A DNA stretch of 64,000 nucleotides. Source: Nymphaea colorata (Eukaryota > Streptophyta > Magnoliopsida > Nymphaeales > Nymphaeaceae). Shown one piece after another: positions 12,487-23,951 of this stretch. The first letter of the stretch is position 1. The number at the start of each line of letters is the position of its first letter. Location of the stretch: assembly GCF_008831285.2 (NCBI RefSeq), contig NC_045148.1, positions 9,367,001 to 9,431,000 of the forward strand, given 5' to 3'. Below the pieces are notes generated by a model, which ran no database searches, was not told the DNA's origin, and was given only the letters and a program-made list of their open reading frames with translations. Made by a program: the position numbers and the translations under genes.

Positions 12487-13031
12487 TGTTGGAAAACCTC
12501 AATATAACTTAGAACCAAACTCAAATTTATGCAGAGAAAATCCAGCAGAGTGTCGACGTCCAAAATAATTCTTAACAAAGTATACTTAGTAGAAAATTAA
12601 TAACAACACCAACAAAGTTCACAAAATGAACTTGACCAAGCAAGGATGTAACATGTGCATCAACACTTACACTATTTTTAATAATAAAATATTACATAAA
12701 CACCAAGAGTCTATGAAAGACTCACCTCACTAGCTCATGTAATGAGCTACCCCACTTACAAAGGAAGACACTCGTATCACCAAAGCAGCTCACAAAGTGA
12801 GCACACCCATTGAACACACTTCTTTTTCACACCCTTAACTCACATGCCCATCATCCCTATTTATAGAGATGGAGATGAAGAAGTCGGTGGATGATGCTTC
12901 CACCAATTTCTACAAATTTTGTTTTTTATTTTTGTTTTTCTTAATCATTACGGCCGACTACAAAAGAAAGAGGCTCGTAGCCTCTTGAGTCATCTCGACT
13001 CTTCCAAGAGAGTCAGTCATGACTCTTTACA
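12487..13031 (-). repeat. 3' LTR of the minus-strand copia element
   Basis: A 545-base LTR that matches the 570-base partner at 17131-17700 with scattered substitutions and small indels, for example a missing stretch near the start and another near GACACTC. The divergence suggests an insertion that is not very recent. Confidence 0.9.
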
Positions 13032-13087
13032 ATCTCCCCTTCATTACCGACTCTCTACTCATCACTCCTAACATTCTTCTAAGCTTG

Positions 13088-16000
13088 GCGAATGTTTGTA
13101 TTGGCAAGCCTTTGGTTAAGATGTCAGCAACTTGATCTTCTGAAGCAATTGACTTCAATTGAATCTCTCATTTGAGTACCTTCTCTCTGATAAAATGATG
13201 TTCTACCTCTATGTGTTTTGTTCGAGTATGAAAGACAGGATTCTCTGCAAGTCTAACTGCACTTTGATTATCGCAGTAGAGTCTCATTGTATAATTCACA
13301 TCTTGTTTAATGTCTTTCAACAGTCGCATCAACCACACACATTCTTGTGCTGCTTGAGATGTTGCTTTATACTCTGCTTCGGTTGCAAACAGTGAAACTG
13401 TCGGCTGTCTCTTACTGCATCATGAAATCACACCACTTCCGAGACTAAATGTATATTCAGTAGTCGATCTTCGAGTTGATAAGTCTCCAGCATAATACGC
13501 ATCACAATGACCAACAACTTGACAAGTTGTCCATTTATCATAAAGTATACCAAGGCCAAGAGTTCCTTTGATATACCTTAATATTTTTTTATTGCTTCTA
13601 AATGTGGTTTCCTTGGAGTTTGCATGAACCTGTTTATGACACCAACTGCATAGGCAATGTCTGGTCTTGATAAATCAGTTATCGATACAAAGTGACACCT
13701 TCTAGCTTGTCTCCTTCATCAATTTTAAGCTTCACATTTAGCTCAATTGGTGTTGAGATAGGTTTGCAACCGAGCATACCATACTTACGTAGTAAGTCAT
13801 GAGCATACTTCTTTTGACTTAAAAATAATCCTTCAAATTCATAGTCAATTTCCAATCTAAGGAAGTGTCACAACTCTTCCAGCTCTTTCATTTCGAATCT
13901 CACCGTGAGATGTTCACGAATGAGATTAGTTTCTTCATTGTCATTTCCAGTAATAATTAAATCGTCAACATAAATTAACAAAATAGTAATCTTCGTACCT
14001 CTTGTCTTGATGAAGAGACTTGAATATGCTGAGGCGACTTGAAATCCACTAAACACAAAAAAATCAACTATTTTTTCATACCATGCTATTGGTGCTTGCT
14101 TCAGTCCATAGAGTGCTTTTCTTAGCTTGCAGACGTAGTTTGGATAGTTTGGAGATTTGAATCCTTTAAGCTGCTTCATGTAGATTTCATGATCGAGATC
14201 TCCATATAAGAAAGCATTTTTCACATCCATTTGCCATAGCTTTCAAGATTTACTTGCAGCAATGGCTATCAGAATACGTACAGATATGATATTCGCAACA
14301 TGACTAAAAGTTTCTTCAAAGTCAATGCTATACTGCTGTGAAAATCTTCTCGCGACTAGTCGAGCCTTATATCTATGAGCCATCTTCCTTTCTTTTTATT
14401 TTGTAAACCCACTTACAAGTAATGAGTTTTACTCTTGCAGGCTTTGGTACGAATTCCCAAGTCCCGTTATGCTCCAATGCTTTCATTTCATCTTTCATTG
14501 CTGCTTGCCATTTTTCAACATCTTTTGCTTCTTCAAAAGAAGCTGACTCAATCTTCTCTATGCTGTTTTTAGTGTTATGGGTGCTTCTTCTGGTTCTTGA
14601 AGTTGTGATGATTTTTCTTCTTCTATACTTCATTGTTGAAGAGGATTGACTCATGTTCTCCATGGATCTGCTCGTTCTTCTTGTCTTGGGATATGAACTT
14701 GTTTATCTGGTCGTCTTCCTTCTATGTCTTTCGGCTCAGGTTTTCCTTGATTCATCTCAAATTGTATTTTGTTTCGAATATTTCTCTTAAAAACTGGAGA
14801 ATATGGAAGTGCATTCTTTTCTTCTGACCACCAGGACGATGCTTCATTGAAGAGGACGTCGTGAGAAACATGAACTTGTCCTGTGCTAAGATTAGCACAT
14901 CGCCATCCCTTTCAATATGAATCATATCCAACAAAGACACACCTTTGTGCTTTCTTGTCGAACTTAGTCATGTGCTGTTCAGATAGAAAGACATAACATA
15001 CACAACCAAATACTCTAAAATAACTCACAAACAGTTTCCTTTTATGGAGTATTTCATATGGAGACTTAAAATTAAATCTTGGCAATGGTAGTCGATTAAT
15101 GACATGTACAACAGTGCTGACACACTCGTTCCAAAATCTTGGTGGCATGTTCTTTGAGTGCATCATGCTTCCGCATGTTTCTCCTATGTGACGATTCTTT
15201 CGTTCTGCCACTCCATTTTGTTGTGGCGTATAGGCACATGTAAATTGCCTTTGAATATCATGTTGCCTCATGTATGCGATAAACATGTCAGATATATATT
15301 CACCACCATTGTCGGTCTGTAGACACCAAATTCTATACCCAAGTTCTTTTCGCACCATCTGGTGAAACTCCTTAAACTTTTCAAGTGCTTCAGACTTTTT
15401 TTTTATAAAATAAACCCAAGTATATCTTGAAAAATCATCAATATATGTGATAAAATACCATTTACCTCCAACTGATCGGTTTTGTACTTTGCCGAATACA
15501 TCTGAATGCACAAGCTCGAATGATGCTTTGACTTTGTACTTGGATTCTTTGAATGACCTTTTGTTCGCCTTTCCATGTTGACAACCAGGGGATACTTTGT
15601 CTGTTTGTACTTCAAGCTTTGGAAGGCCAATCATTTGCCCCTTATTAGACATCTCCCGAAGTTTGTTGTATCCAACATGAGCAAGTCTCTCATGCCAGAT
15701 ATCCGAAGTGTCATGCTTCTTTATTTTGTAAATATATGTTGTTCTTGCTGACACGACATATATTGACTCAATTTTTCTTCCTTCAAATGTGAGAGTTCTT
15801 TGAACATCTTCATTTCAATAAACTTTAACATCATTTGGGTCGAACAATACATAGTAACCTAAGACTGTAAGTTGTGACACAAACAACAAGTTCTTTGTCA
15901 TTCCTGGAACATGATAAACGTTTCCGTAAAATCCAGTCTTTGCCAAGGTTTGCTACAACCTCTACTTCTCCAATGTGTGCCACTGGGAGCTTTGTGTTGT

Positions 16001-17054
16001 TCGTAGTACCAACAACTCGATTTTCATCATATTCTTTCATAATTAAAAACTTGCACTCATCACCCGTCATATAGTTTAAACATCCAAAATCAATTATCCA
16101 ATCAGTTTGATAATTGATCTTCTCTTCTTTTTGAATACAATTGCATATTTCTTGTGTAATATCCTCTTTAACCTCCATTGAATACAAAAATAAACTTTTA
16201 TGTAGAGTCTCATTAGCTCTCCCATGTTGCTTTCTTGTCATGACTGCATTTCATTCATCTATTCTGACTCTGCAATACGAGCAAAATGACCCAATTTTTC
16301 ACATATGAAACATTTATTCTTTGGTCTCCGCTGTTGTGTATCTTCTCTTGTTTTCTTTTTTATATTTTTCTCTTTCTTTTCATCAATGTTCCTATTTAGA
16401 GACCTAATGACCAGCTTAGCTGGCCAACGTGATCTCTGACCCTTACTAAACAAAGCTTCCTGATTATTTACTTTGAGTGAAAGTCCAGCCATTTGCTTCG
16501 CTAATGTTTCTTGATTGATCAAAAGATTTTCCAACTCCAACAATGTTAGTTGAACTGACCAGCCTTGAACATCAATTATAAAACTGCTAAATTCTAGACG
16601 AAGTCCATGAACAAGAATTCTTCGCATACGGGCCTCACTAACTTTAGACTCAAGGTCAATTTGAGAAATCTCCCTACAGATGTTTTTAACAGTTATAAAA
16701 TATTCTGCTATCGACATGTTTTCCTGAGTTAATGAAGCTAATTCATTTTCAGGCGGGCGTCATTAGCTCAAGAATATAGTATTGGAAAAGCATCACATGC
16801 TTCTTTATAGCACCACGTATATGCTCTAATAAATCTTTTTCAATTGATACCTTAATTGCAAATAGTGTTTTTCTTACTTTAATCATCTATTTCTTTTTAG
16901 CTTCCTCATCGACATGAATATTTGTGTCTGATCCCAATACTATCTCCCATAATTCCTGTCCTAGAAAATACGACTCCATACAAGATTTCCAATAGCCATA
17001 ATTGCTATTGTTAAGTTTCTCAATATTATTTAATGCAACTACTAATGCCGCCAT
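13088..17054 (-). pseudogene. Degenerate copia gag-pol polyprotein
   Basis: Minus-strand frames give, in order: gag from the Met near 17054 (MAALVVALNNIEKLNNSNYG); a zinc knuckle with its last Cys changed (CFICEKLGHFARIA, near 16300); a protease region whose usual DSG is DFG (WIIDFGCLNY, near 16100); integrase 14912-15754 with HERLAHVGYN, HSDVFGKV, TDNGGEY and PQQNGVAERKN; reverse transcriptase 13868-14663 with LYGLKQAP and YVDD; and RNase H near 13090-13400 (TEAEYKATSQ, DQVADILTKGLP). Frames are interrupted at several points, so no full polyprotein is made. Confidence 0.9.
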
Positions 17055-17130
17055 AATTTCAGAATATAATTGGCCCAATTAATCTCACTAGTAAATCGGC
17101 CCTTAAACTAAACCTCGCTCTGATACCACT

Positions 17131-17700
17131 TGTTGGAAAACCAAATGTGGGCCCTAGATATAACTTAGAACCAAATTCAAATTTATGCAGAGAAAATCCA
17201 GCAGAGTGTCGATGTCCAAAATAATTCTTAACAAAGTATACTTAGTAGGAACTTAATAACAACACCAAGAAAGTTCACAAAATGAACTTGACCAAGCAAC
17301 GATGTAACATATGCATCAACACTTAAACCATGAATAACTATTTTTAATAATAAAAGTATTACATAAACACCAAGAGTCTAAGAAACACTCACCTCACCAG
17401 CTTATGTAATGAGCTTCCTCACTTACAAAGGAAGACACTCCTTGTTGTACTCGTATCACCGAAGCAGCTCAAGAAGTGAGCACACCCACTGAACACACTT
17501 CTTTCACACCCTTAACTCACATGCCCATCATCCCTATTTATAGGGATGAAGAAGTCGGTGGATGATGCTTCCACCGATTTCTACATATTTTGTTTTCTAT
17601 TTTTATTTTTCTTAATCATTACAGCCACCGACTACAAAAGAAAGAGGAGCCTCTTGAGTCATCTCGACTCTTCCTGGAGAGTCAGTCATGACTCTTTACA
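17131..17700 (-). repeat. 5' LTR of the minus-strand copia element
   Basis: A 570-base LTR. Transcription of the element would start here and run leftward. The primer-binding site abuts its left edge at 17117-17130. Confidence 0.9.
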
Positions 17701-17784
17701 TATTCTCCGTATCATGTTATCAAATCTAACTAGAAATACAATGTTTGTCAAATTAAGTGTATTTTAAAATGAAAAGGGCTTATT

Positions 17785-18207
17785 TACCACATCCCTATCA
17801 CTGAAGATATCCTCAATCCCCAAATGATAACCATATGATGTTTCACACCTGAAATAGTCCAAGAAGCCGGCCTCTTCCGGCTGGAAACCGGTGATAGTGG
17901 CCGGATTCCGGTAAGCCCCTAGGAACCCACTTGATGAATTGGACTGTAGATGATGAATTCCACTGCCATGGCACGGTGACTCAACAAGAGCCGTTGGAGG
18001 TGAAGGCTTGGACAGAAAAACCGGCCGATTGGTCGGAAAGCCTTCTCCAAACGTGGTTTTCTCGCATTTTTCCGATGGTCGAAAGGCAAGATCTCCGTCT
18101 AAATCACAACAATTTTCCATTATTCCTCCCCTCAGACCCGGCAGGGAAGGAAGCAAGAAGAAATGTGGGTGAAAGCTCTGAATGCAAGAAACTTCTTCAG
18201 CTAAAAG
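17785..18207 (-). pseudogene. MYB exon 1 fragment with 5' UTR
   Basis: Minus-strand homology to the first 110 codons of the intact MYB gene: start codon at 18118-18120 ([13 protein letters not shown]), then [29 protein letters not shown] and GIEDIFSD. Homology stops at 17785, before the DNA-binding domain. About 90 bases of 5' UTR are also retained. It is clearly more diverged from the intact gene than is the copy at 23409-23951. It is joined directly to a 30-base zinc-finger scrap (18209-18240). Confidence 0.9.
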
Positions 18208-18469
18208 CAAATGGGGAAGAGCTTGAAGCAGACGGAACACTGCAACGCACTCTCGTTCCTAAGGAGCAGAGAAACTAGCACCACTGAAAAACTAACACCA
18301 CTGAGAAATTAAACAAAACTTTTGACAAAGAGAAACTAACACCACTGAGAGCAAATGTTTGAAAGATTAAAACTTGTGTCATTAGTCACGTCATTTGGGA
18401 TTTGGAAAAAACTTTGTTGTCAAATATATATATGCCTGTCTAGAACCCGAGTTTGGCATAACCCAATGC

Positions 18470-18566
18470 CCAGCCTTGAAGAAGAAGTGGTCTCATGGAA
18501 GAAGAAGGGGAAACGCTCCAAGCAGCCCAGATCGGAGGAGGAATACCTGGCACTTTGCCTCGTCAT
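18470..18566 (+). pseudogene. ZAT-type zinc-finger N-terminal fragment (basic box and L-box)
   Basis: The plus strand reads KKKGKRSKQPRSEEEYLALC followed by LVM. This matches the N-terminal basic nuclear signal (KR-SKRPR type) and the L-box EEEYLALCLVML of ZAT10-like proteins. At 18567 the reading runs without a gap into beta-galactosidase intron sequence and stops a few codons later. The finger-coding parts of the same family are at 29120-29750 and 11683-11860. Confidence 0.75.
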
Positions 18567-18960
18567 GAAACACTGTGCTGTTAACATTTGAACTCTTGAA
18601 CAGTATCATGGTGGAACAAACTTTGGGAGGATAGCTTCTATGTTTGCAATGACACGCAAGGGCGGAGGGAGGGGGGGGGGGGGGGCGCCTAGGCCATGGC
18701 CCCACCCCAACCAATTTAGTTTTTTAAAAATCTAGTGTAAAAATTGAATTTTTTTTTTTGTCTCATTGTATTTTTTGAATATATGTTCAGTTTGATCCTA
18801 CCCAAATCCAATCCACAAAACCCAGTCTCCATTTGGCCTGCCCTTAAAGAAAATCCTGGCTTCGCCCCTAATGACACATTACTATGATGAGGCACCTCTT
18901 GCTGAATATGGTATGACCTCATTCTCCACACTCCATTTTCCAACATCTCCAACTGCCCTT
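18567..18960 (+). pseudogene. GH35 beta-galactosidase exon fragment, interrupted by a hAT element
   Basis: After an intron-like stretch ending TTGAACAG, the plus strand reads YHGGTNFGR, the hallmark of plant GH35 beta-galactosidases. A 214-base insertion (18657-18870) follows, and then the frame resumes as YYDEAPLAEYG, the next conserved block (YYDxAPLDEYG). Family enzymes act on cell-wall galactans in the apoplast. Only about 50 codons remain, and the fragment ends in non-homologous DNA. Related copies are at 19755-20095 and 28140-28427, both minus strand. Confidence 0.85.
18657..18870. mobile_element. Non-autonomous hAT-type element (MITE), 214 bp
   Basis: It starts CAAGGGCGGAG and ends GGCTTCGCCCCTA, so the ends are short inverted repeats of the hAT form (CAAGG/TAGGG). 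It is flanked by ATGACACG (18649-18656) and ATGACACA (18871-18878), an 8-bp target duplication with one change. The paralogous beta-galactosidase copy around 19830-19845 (minus strand) reads GCAATGACACGTTACTATG with no insertion: the empty site. It contains a poly-G run and no open frame. Family members occur at 48401 and 49592, and probably at 50921. Confidence 0.9.
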
Positions 18961-19754
18961 TTACCGCATATAGTTTCCACTCCTAAAAAACCGAGCAACT
19001 TTGTGGTTATATTGATCTTGCATCAATATGTTGCTCGGTGTTTTACCAATTGTATACCGCATATAGTTTCCACTCCTCAAAAGTAATCCAAGGACAAGAT
19101 AAAGCATGATAAGTTGAGTTTGGTGCTTTTTTTTTCCTTCAAAAAACTCCAAATTATTGCACAATTCATCTTTATTATTCTAATCTTGAGTTACTAGGTA
19201 TCCACTGAAACCAGAGGATTACTAGGTAGCACGTTTGTCTACATTATATAGTATGTCAAAGAAGACAATCTTTTGCATTTTCCATACTCAGGCTGCTTAA
19301 GAGAATCAACTCTTCCCTTTTCTGCATTTTAATTTTTTTATTACTTTTTTTTTTCTGGTCGAGGCTCTCCTTTCAATTGATTGGGAATATTATGGTCAAA
19401 GGAATATTCTAATCATTATACCACTTACCCAATTTCGAAGGATTTCCCTCTATACGACACATGCCCTTCAGGGTTACGGCAGATCATAATCCTCTGGTTT
19501 CAGTGGATACCTAGTAACTCAAGATTAGAATAATAAAGATGAATTGTGCAATAATTTGGAGTTTTAAAGGAAAAAATAAAGCACCAAACTCAACTTATCA
19601 TGCTTTTATCTTGTCCTTGGATTACTTTTTGAGGAGTGGAAACTATATGCGGTATACAATTGGTAAAAAACCGAGCAACATATTGATGCAAGATCAATAT
19701 AACCACAAAGTTGCTCGGTTTTTTAGGAGTGGAAACTATATGCGGTAAAAGGGC

Positions 19755-20095
19755 AGTTGGAGATATTGGAAATGGGGTGTGGAGAAAGAGGTCATACCAT
19801 ATTCAGCAAGGGGTGCCTCATCATAGTAACGTGTCATTGCAAACGTAGAAGCACAGTGATACTGTTCAAGAGTTCAAATGTTAACAGCACAGTGTTTCAA
19901 AGCAAACTATCAGAAAAAAAAGATACGAAGAGATCGAGATTCAAAAGCACAATCTTTTGAATGCCGCTCTGCAAAGTTACCATGTAATAGTTGACGTGCG
20001 AGCCATTTTTGGAGAAAAACCGAGCCACAGAAAATGCAAGATCTTCAGCTCATCTTTGTGAGGGAGGGTCACCGAAGACTCGATACCTTGATTCA
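19755..20095 (-). pseudogene. GH35 beta-galactosidase fragment, two exons, disabled
   Basis: The upstream exon (about 19981-20095, minus) reads SRYRVFG then GDPPSQR, a TGA stop, then AEDLA, and ends VNYYM before a GT donor. In family members the stop position is the Ser of SQRSAED. The downstream exon has lost the bases coding GGTNFGR but keeps the YYDEAP block (near 19820). The same intron sequence as at 28185-28314 separates the exons. Upstream DNA to about 20560 matches 28430-28860. It is a dead copy. Confidence 0.85.
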
Positions 20096-20654
20096 CCAAC
20101 CATTGCATCTGATTAGCTACAGCGCAATTAACACGCTCAACTCTTCTTGAGGTTCTATTTACTGTACTAATTTACTCTATGGCAGCGGATCCTCGGTACA
20201 TACTCCAGAATTGGTTTTCGTGCTTAATTAGAAACCCCAGAATGGGAGAGGAAATGCCATCAGAAATTAACCACAAAAATGATTTTTTAGTTCCTCAATT
20301 TTGAATCCATTTCTGAAAACATTTTACACGGAAACTGAGATTGAAGACGATAAAAGTTGAGATTATTTCATCAGTTCATGTAATTGTTTTTGTTACTGGG
20401 TTATAATAATGCTCTCTTCTTCAGGTATCAAACCTTGGATTACTCGGAACTACTAACAGTATTATATGGTCACCCAATCCATTTGTTCGTCAGCCGATAC
20501 AGGGGCACCAAATGCTCAATATCTGTTTCCTCAAATAATTTAGTTTAAAACTTTGCTTATTTGAAAACTACCTTAGTTTTAGATATTATATTTCTACCAT
20601 ATACATAAAATAACATTTTACACCAACTGAATTCCTAAATGAAATAATTTGTTA
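20096..20654. other. Non-coding DNA shared with 28430-28860
   Basis: Up to about 20560 this matches 28430-28860 closely (for example TACAGGGGCACCAAATGCTC in both). It is presumably upstream intron sequence of the beta-galactosidase donor. The last 90 bases have no partner and lead into the rearranged MYB unit. Confidence 0.6.
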
Positions 20655-20781
20655 TGGGAGGAGATGAGGGGTCTATTGGCCACAGCCTTGGCAAGAAGAA
20701 TGGTGCCTCAAATAAGAAATCAACTAAGAATCAGAAGAAAGGTAATGTGATCAAAGAGCAATGGACTGCCCAAGAAGATAG
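20655..20781 (+). pseudogene. MYB exon 1 3' fragment (rearranged unit 1)
   Basis: Plus-strand homology to the end of MYB exon 1: KKNGASNKKS, then NVIKEQWTAQEDR in place of [13 protein letters not shown]. The donor GT is changed to GC at 20782. It opens a unit in which this piece faces MYB exons 3 and 2 on the opposite strand (21679-22389). A (CT)n run follows at 20799-20830. Confidence 0.85.
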
Positions 20782-20799
20782 GCAAAGCAGACTGTAGGT

Positions 20800-20833
<34 letters not shown>

Positions 20834-20965
20834 CTTTCTTTTTGAAATTTTTTGGTGTTTCTCCCTCTTCGCCTTTTTTTCTGTTTCTCTCACTCCTGCT
20901 CCAGCTGCCCATTCACTCTGGTGTGCTAAAACTGGCTATTTCATATGAAATGAGCCATCTTCATG

Positions 20966-21002
<37 letters not shown>

Positions 21003-21678
21003 CAATTATAAAGATTGCTGATATAGATAATAAATCTAATAAATGAATATTACTGCCAACTTAGATAGCAATAAAATCCTGCAAAGTTACAATTAGATTT
21101 ACTTGCTCCGTATACAATGGGAACAATTCATGGCCCCATTAAAGACAAATCAATATTACTCAATTATGAAGATCGCCGAGATAGTTATTAAATCTAACAA
21201 ATTTACTTGCTCCATATACAATGGGTACAATTCATCGCCCCATTAAAGACAAATTAATATTACCCAATTATAAAGATCGCAGAGATAGTTATTAAATCTA
21301 ACAAATGACTATTATTGCCAAAATTGATAGCAAAACTTTGCCAAGTTGCCGGTTGGTTTCTCTTCTCCTCCAAACATGTTATATTTATATAATCATAAAT
21401 AAAATGAACATACATTGTATACATAAATTACAGAAAACCACCGATCTAAAATGCCTTTAATCTATACCTAAAATGTGCTAAAAATGAGCATAAAAAGCAT
21501 GATTATTAGGGATGTCAACGGATTGGATTCCGATCTGATATATCGTTGATTATATATGTTTTTTTTTTGAATATTCACATATTCAGATTCAAATTTGAAT
21601 AAAAAAGTCATTGCTAAATCCGATTTTTATATGATGTATAACTGACTGACTCGAATCCGAATTTTGAAGAGGACTTAG
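20782..21678. repeat. Spacer of the rearranged MYB unit, with a 104-bp tandem duplication
   Basis: This spacer is shared with 26270-26978 (inverted), 30377-31190 and 39783-40620. Only this copy has an internal 104-bp tandem duplication (21098-21201 and 21202-21305, both beginning TTTACTTGCTCC). The end near 21510-21660 carries a GATTCGAATCC-rich dispersed repeat, into which the truncated MYB frame reads before its stop at 21614. Confidence 0.8.
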
Positions 21679-22422
21679 CAGTGCCGTGATCACATGAAAT
21701 CACTGGTGCTTGGGTTTGATCTGGGTGGTGCAGCTGTGTCGATCTGGTGAACGGATTTTCGTTTTCATTTTGATGATTTTGGTCGTCAGCCATTGTTGAC
21801 GGCGCCGGAGCTGAAGAGGAACTCAAGCTCTTGATGTACTCCTGCAAGATGGAGCAGTGCTTTTGGTTTTCGGAGTCCAGAGATTTGGCTCGTCTCTTTG
21901 AGAGCTGTCTTCTCTTGGTGGCGTTCCAGTTTTTCTTAATGGAGTTCTCTGTTCTTCCTGGAAGCCTCTTAGCAATCTCTGCCCATTTGTTCTCGATCTC
22001 AGAATGGGCAGCAATGAACATTCTCTCCTCTTCCTCTGTCCATGTGTCCTTCTGCATTGCCATTAAAATAACGAATGGAAAGGAAAATTCAGTGTCAAAA
22101 TCCATTAACATCGCCAATTATGCAATATGTACAAACATGAAGAAATGCGTATATTTTTTCACTATACATGCCTATACATAGAAGATACCGAGTTTAGTAG
22201 AGCACGAAATCTAAAAAACATATATCCGAGGGAAAGAAAGATGTTGCAAGAGAGAGAGAGAGAGACCTTGATGTTGGGGCGCAGATGATTGTGCCACCCA
22301 CGGCATTGTTTCCCTACCCTCCCTTTCAGCATTTGGGCTATATGAGACCATTCCTCAAACCAAATATATCAACCAGACGTCTCAGTAACCTGCATATGGC
22401 AACATACTTCAATCATACCAGA

Positions 22423-22502
<80 letters not shown>

Positions 22503-23355
22503 AAGTGAAAGAGAGAGAAGGTCTCATGCTTCGTCTACCCACAAAAGAAAATGGAAGGATCACTTTGGCATGTTGTTACTTACACAAATCTTTAGCACTA
22601 AATATTGTAATGACAATATGAAGGAAAAATGAGCACGAATCCTGGAAGGATGGCCGATATACTGGGAAAAGTTAAAGCGAATGGAAGAAGCTGAATCTTT
22701 CTGGAATTACTTCTCCCTTTGCTCCTTCGACATGAGCCTTGCAAACTTAATATGAAAAGATCCTAGTAGTTTGGAGCGCTTCATCGTATTATCTTAATTT
22801 TCAAATTGTGGCATAGAAAGATTGTTATATACTTTCTCGAAGTTTATTATGAAAGGCTCAAGCTGGTAATGTTTTCTATATAAGTCAAGAACTAAACTAT
22901 AGACTGTCTTTCTTCGCATGAGTTTGTACTGCTCATTAATTTTCATCCTCTTTCCCTTTTCCTGTTGCCTTTACATTTATCAAATTAATTAGTGCAGTGC
23001 CGCTAAAATTGCAGTTCCCTTTCAATTATTGGAGGGAAGATAATAATATCAAAAAGAGAAGAAAAATTAACAACAAAACATTCGAATGAAATATTGACTA
23101 GAAAATCCTACCATTGTTATTATGAAAAAGATGAAGTTCTTTTGAAACAAGTAGCTCAAAGAAATATTCAACAAAATGTAGCATACAAACCATAACTGCT
23201 CTAAGTTTGGTTCCCCATCAAGCAAGAACTTGCCAAAAGAAAAAAACCATCGAAAGGGATACTTTTGTTCTACGTATCATTTTTGGTAGTTTCGATATCT
23301 TCAAACAAAAATAATTGCATTAGCGTTATGCTTGTACAGAAATAATACTGGAAGT

Positions 23356-23402
<47 letters not shown>

Positions 23403-23951
23403 GTTTACCTGTCTTCTTCGAATCACATTCCCTTTCTTCTCATTCTTACTTGATTTCTTATGTGAGGCACCATTTTTCTTATCAAGGCTGCGGCCAATAG
23501 ACCCATCATCTCCTCCTCTAACACAACACATTTCTTGATGATCATTTGGCATTTCATGCATTGTCCCTTCACCATTCCCACCTTCTACAGTCCCTCCTTC
23601 ACTCAAGCAAGACCCCACCACATCGTTATCACTGAATATATCCTCAATCCCCAAATGACAACCATCTGATGTTCCACACCCGAAATAGTCCAAGAAGGCG
23701 GCCTCCTCCGGCTGGAAACCGGTGACAGTGGCCGGGTTCCGGTAAGCCCCCAGGAACCCACTTGACGAGTTGGGCTGTAGATGATGAATCCCACTGCCAT
23801 AGCCCAGTGACTCAACAAGAGCCGTTGGAGGTGAAGGATTGGACAGAAAAACCGGCGGGTTGGTGGGAAAGCCTTCTCCAAACATGGTTTTTGCACATTT
23901 TTGCGGCAGCCGGAAGGCAAGATCTCCGTCCAAATCACAGCAATTCTGCAT
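21679..23951 (-). pseudogene. Disabled MYB gene copy (three exons)
   Basis: This minus-strand copy of the intact MYB gene has exon 1 at 23409-23951, exon 2 at 22267-22389 and exon 3 at 21679-22051. Exon 1 is nearly identical to the intact gene over 180 codons, then loses a net 17 bases just before its donor. That removes KGQW, the first tryptophan of R2, and shifts the frame. Exon 2 is 4 bases short (one 3-base and one 1-base loss). Exon 3 carries [12 protein letters not shown] in place of [12 protein letters not shown] and is cut after SCDHGTA, so the normal C-terminus is absent and the frame runs into spacer. It cannot give a working DNA-binding domain. Confidence 0.93.
22426..22498. repeat. 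(TA)n microsatellite
   Basis: About 73 bases of uninterrupted TA in MYB intron 1. The intact gene has only a short run at 7440-7452. A second tract, (AG)n at 23360-23398, lies next to exon 1 of the dead copy. Confidence 0.95.

Larger units (their letters stand above)
12487..17700 (-). mobile_element. Ty1-copia LTR retrotransposon, minus orientation, full length but defective
   Basis: Two direct LTRs flank it (12487-13031 and 17131-17700), each starting TGTTGG and ending TTTACA. Next to the right-hand LTR, the minus strand carries AGTGGTATCAGAGC, the usual initiator-Met tRNA primer site. Next to the left LTR lies a polypurine tract (GAAGGGGAGAT on the minus strand). Flanking bases TATTT (12482-12486) and TATTC (17701-17705) look like a 5-bp target duplication with one change. 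The order gag, protease, integrase, reverse transcriptase, RNase H is that of Ty1-copia. It splits a mosaic of zinc-finger and MYB fragments. Confidence 0.95.
18567..19898. repeat. Large inverted repeat of beta-galactosidase DNA
   Basis: Left arm 18567-19227 (containing the hAT insertion) and right arm 19488-19898 are reverse complements over about 410 bases, with a spacer of about 260 bases. Inside each arm, CCGCATATAGTTTCCACTCC occurs twice, and CCGAGCAAC pairs with GTTGCTCGG to form a small extra hairpin. Confidence 0.85.
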
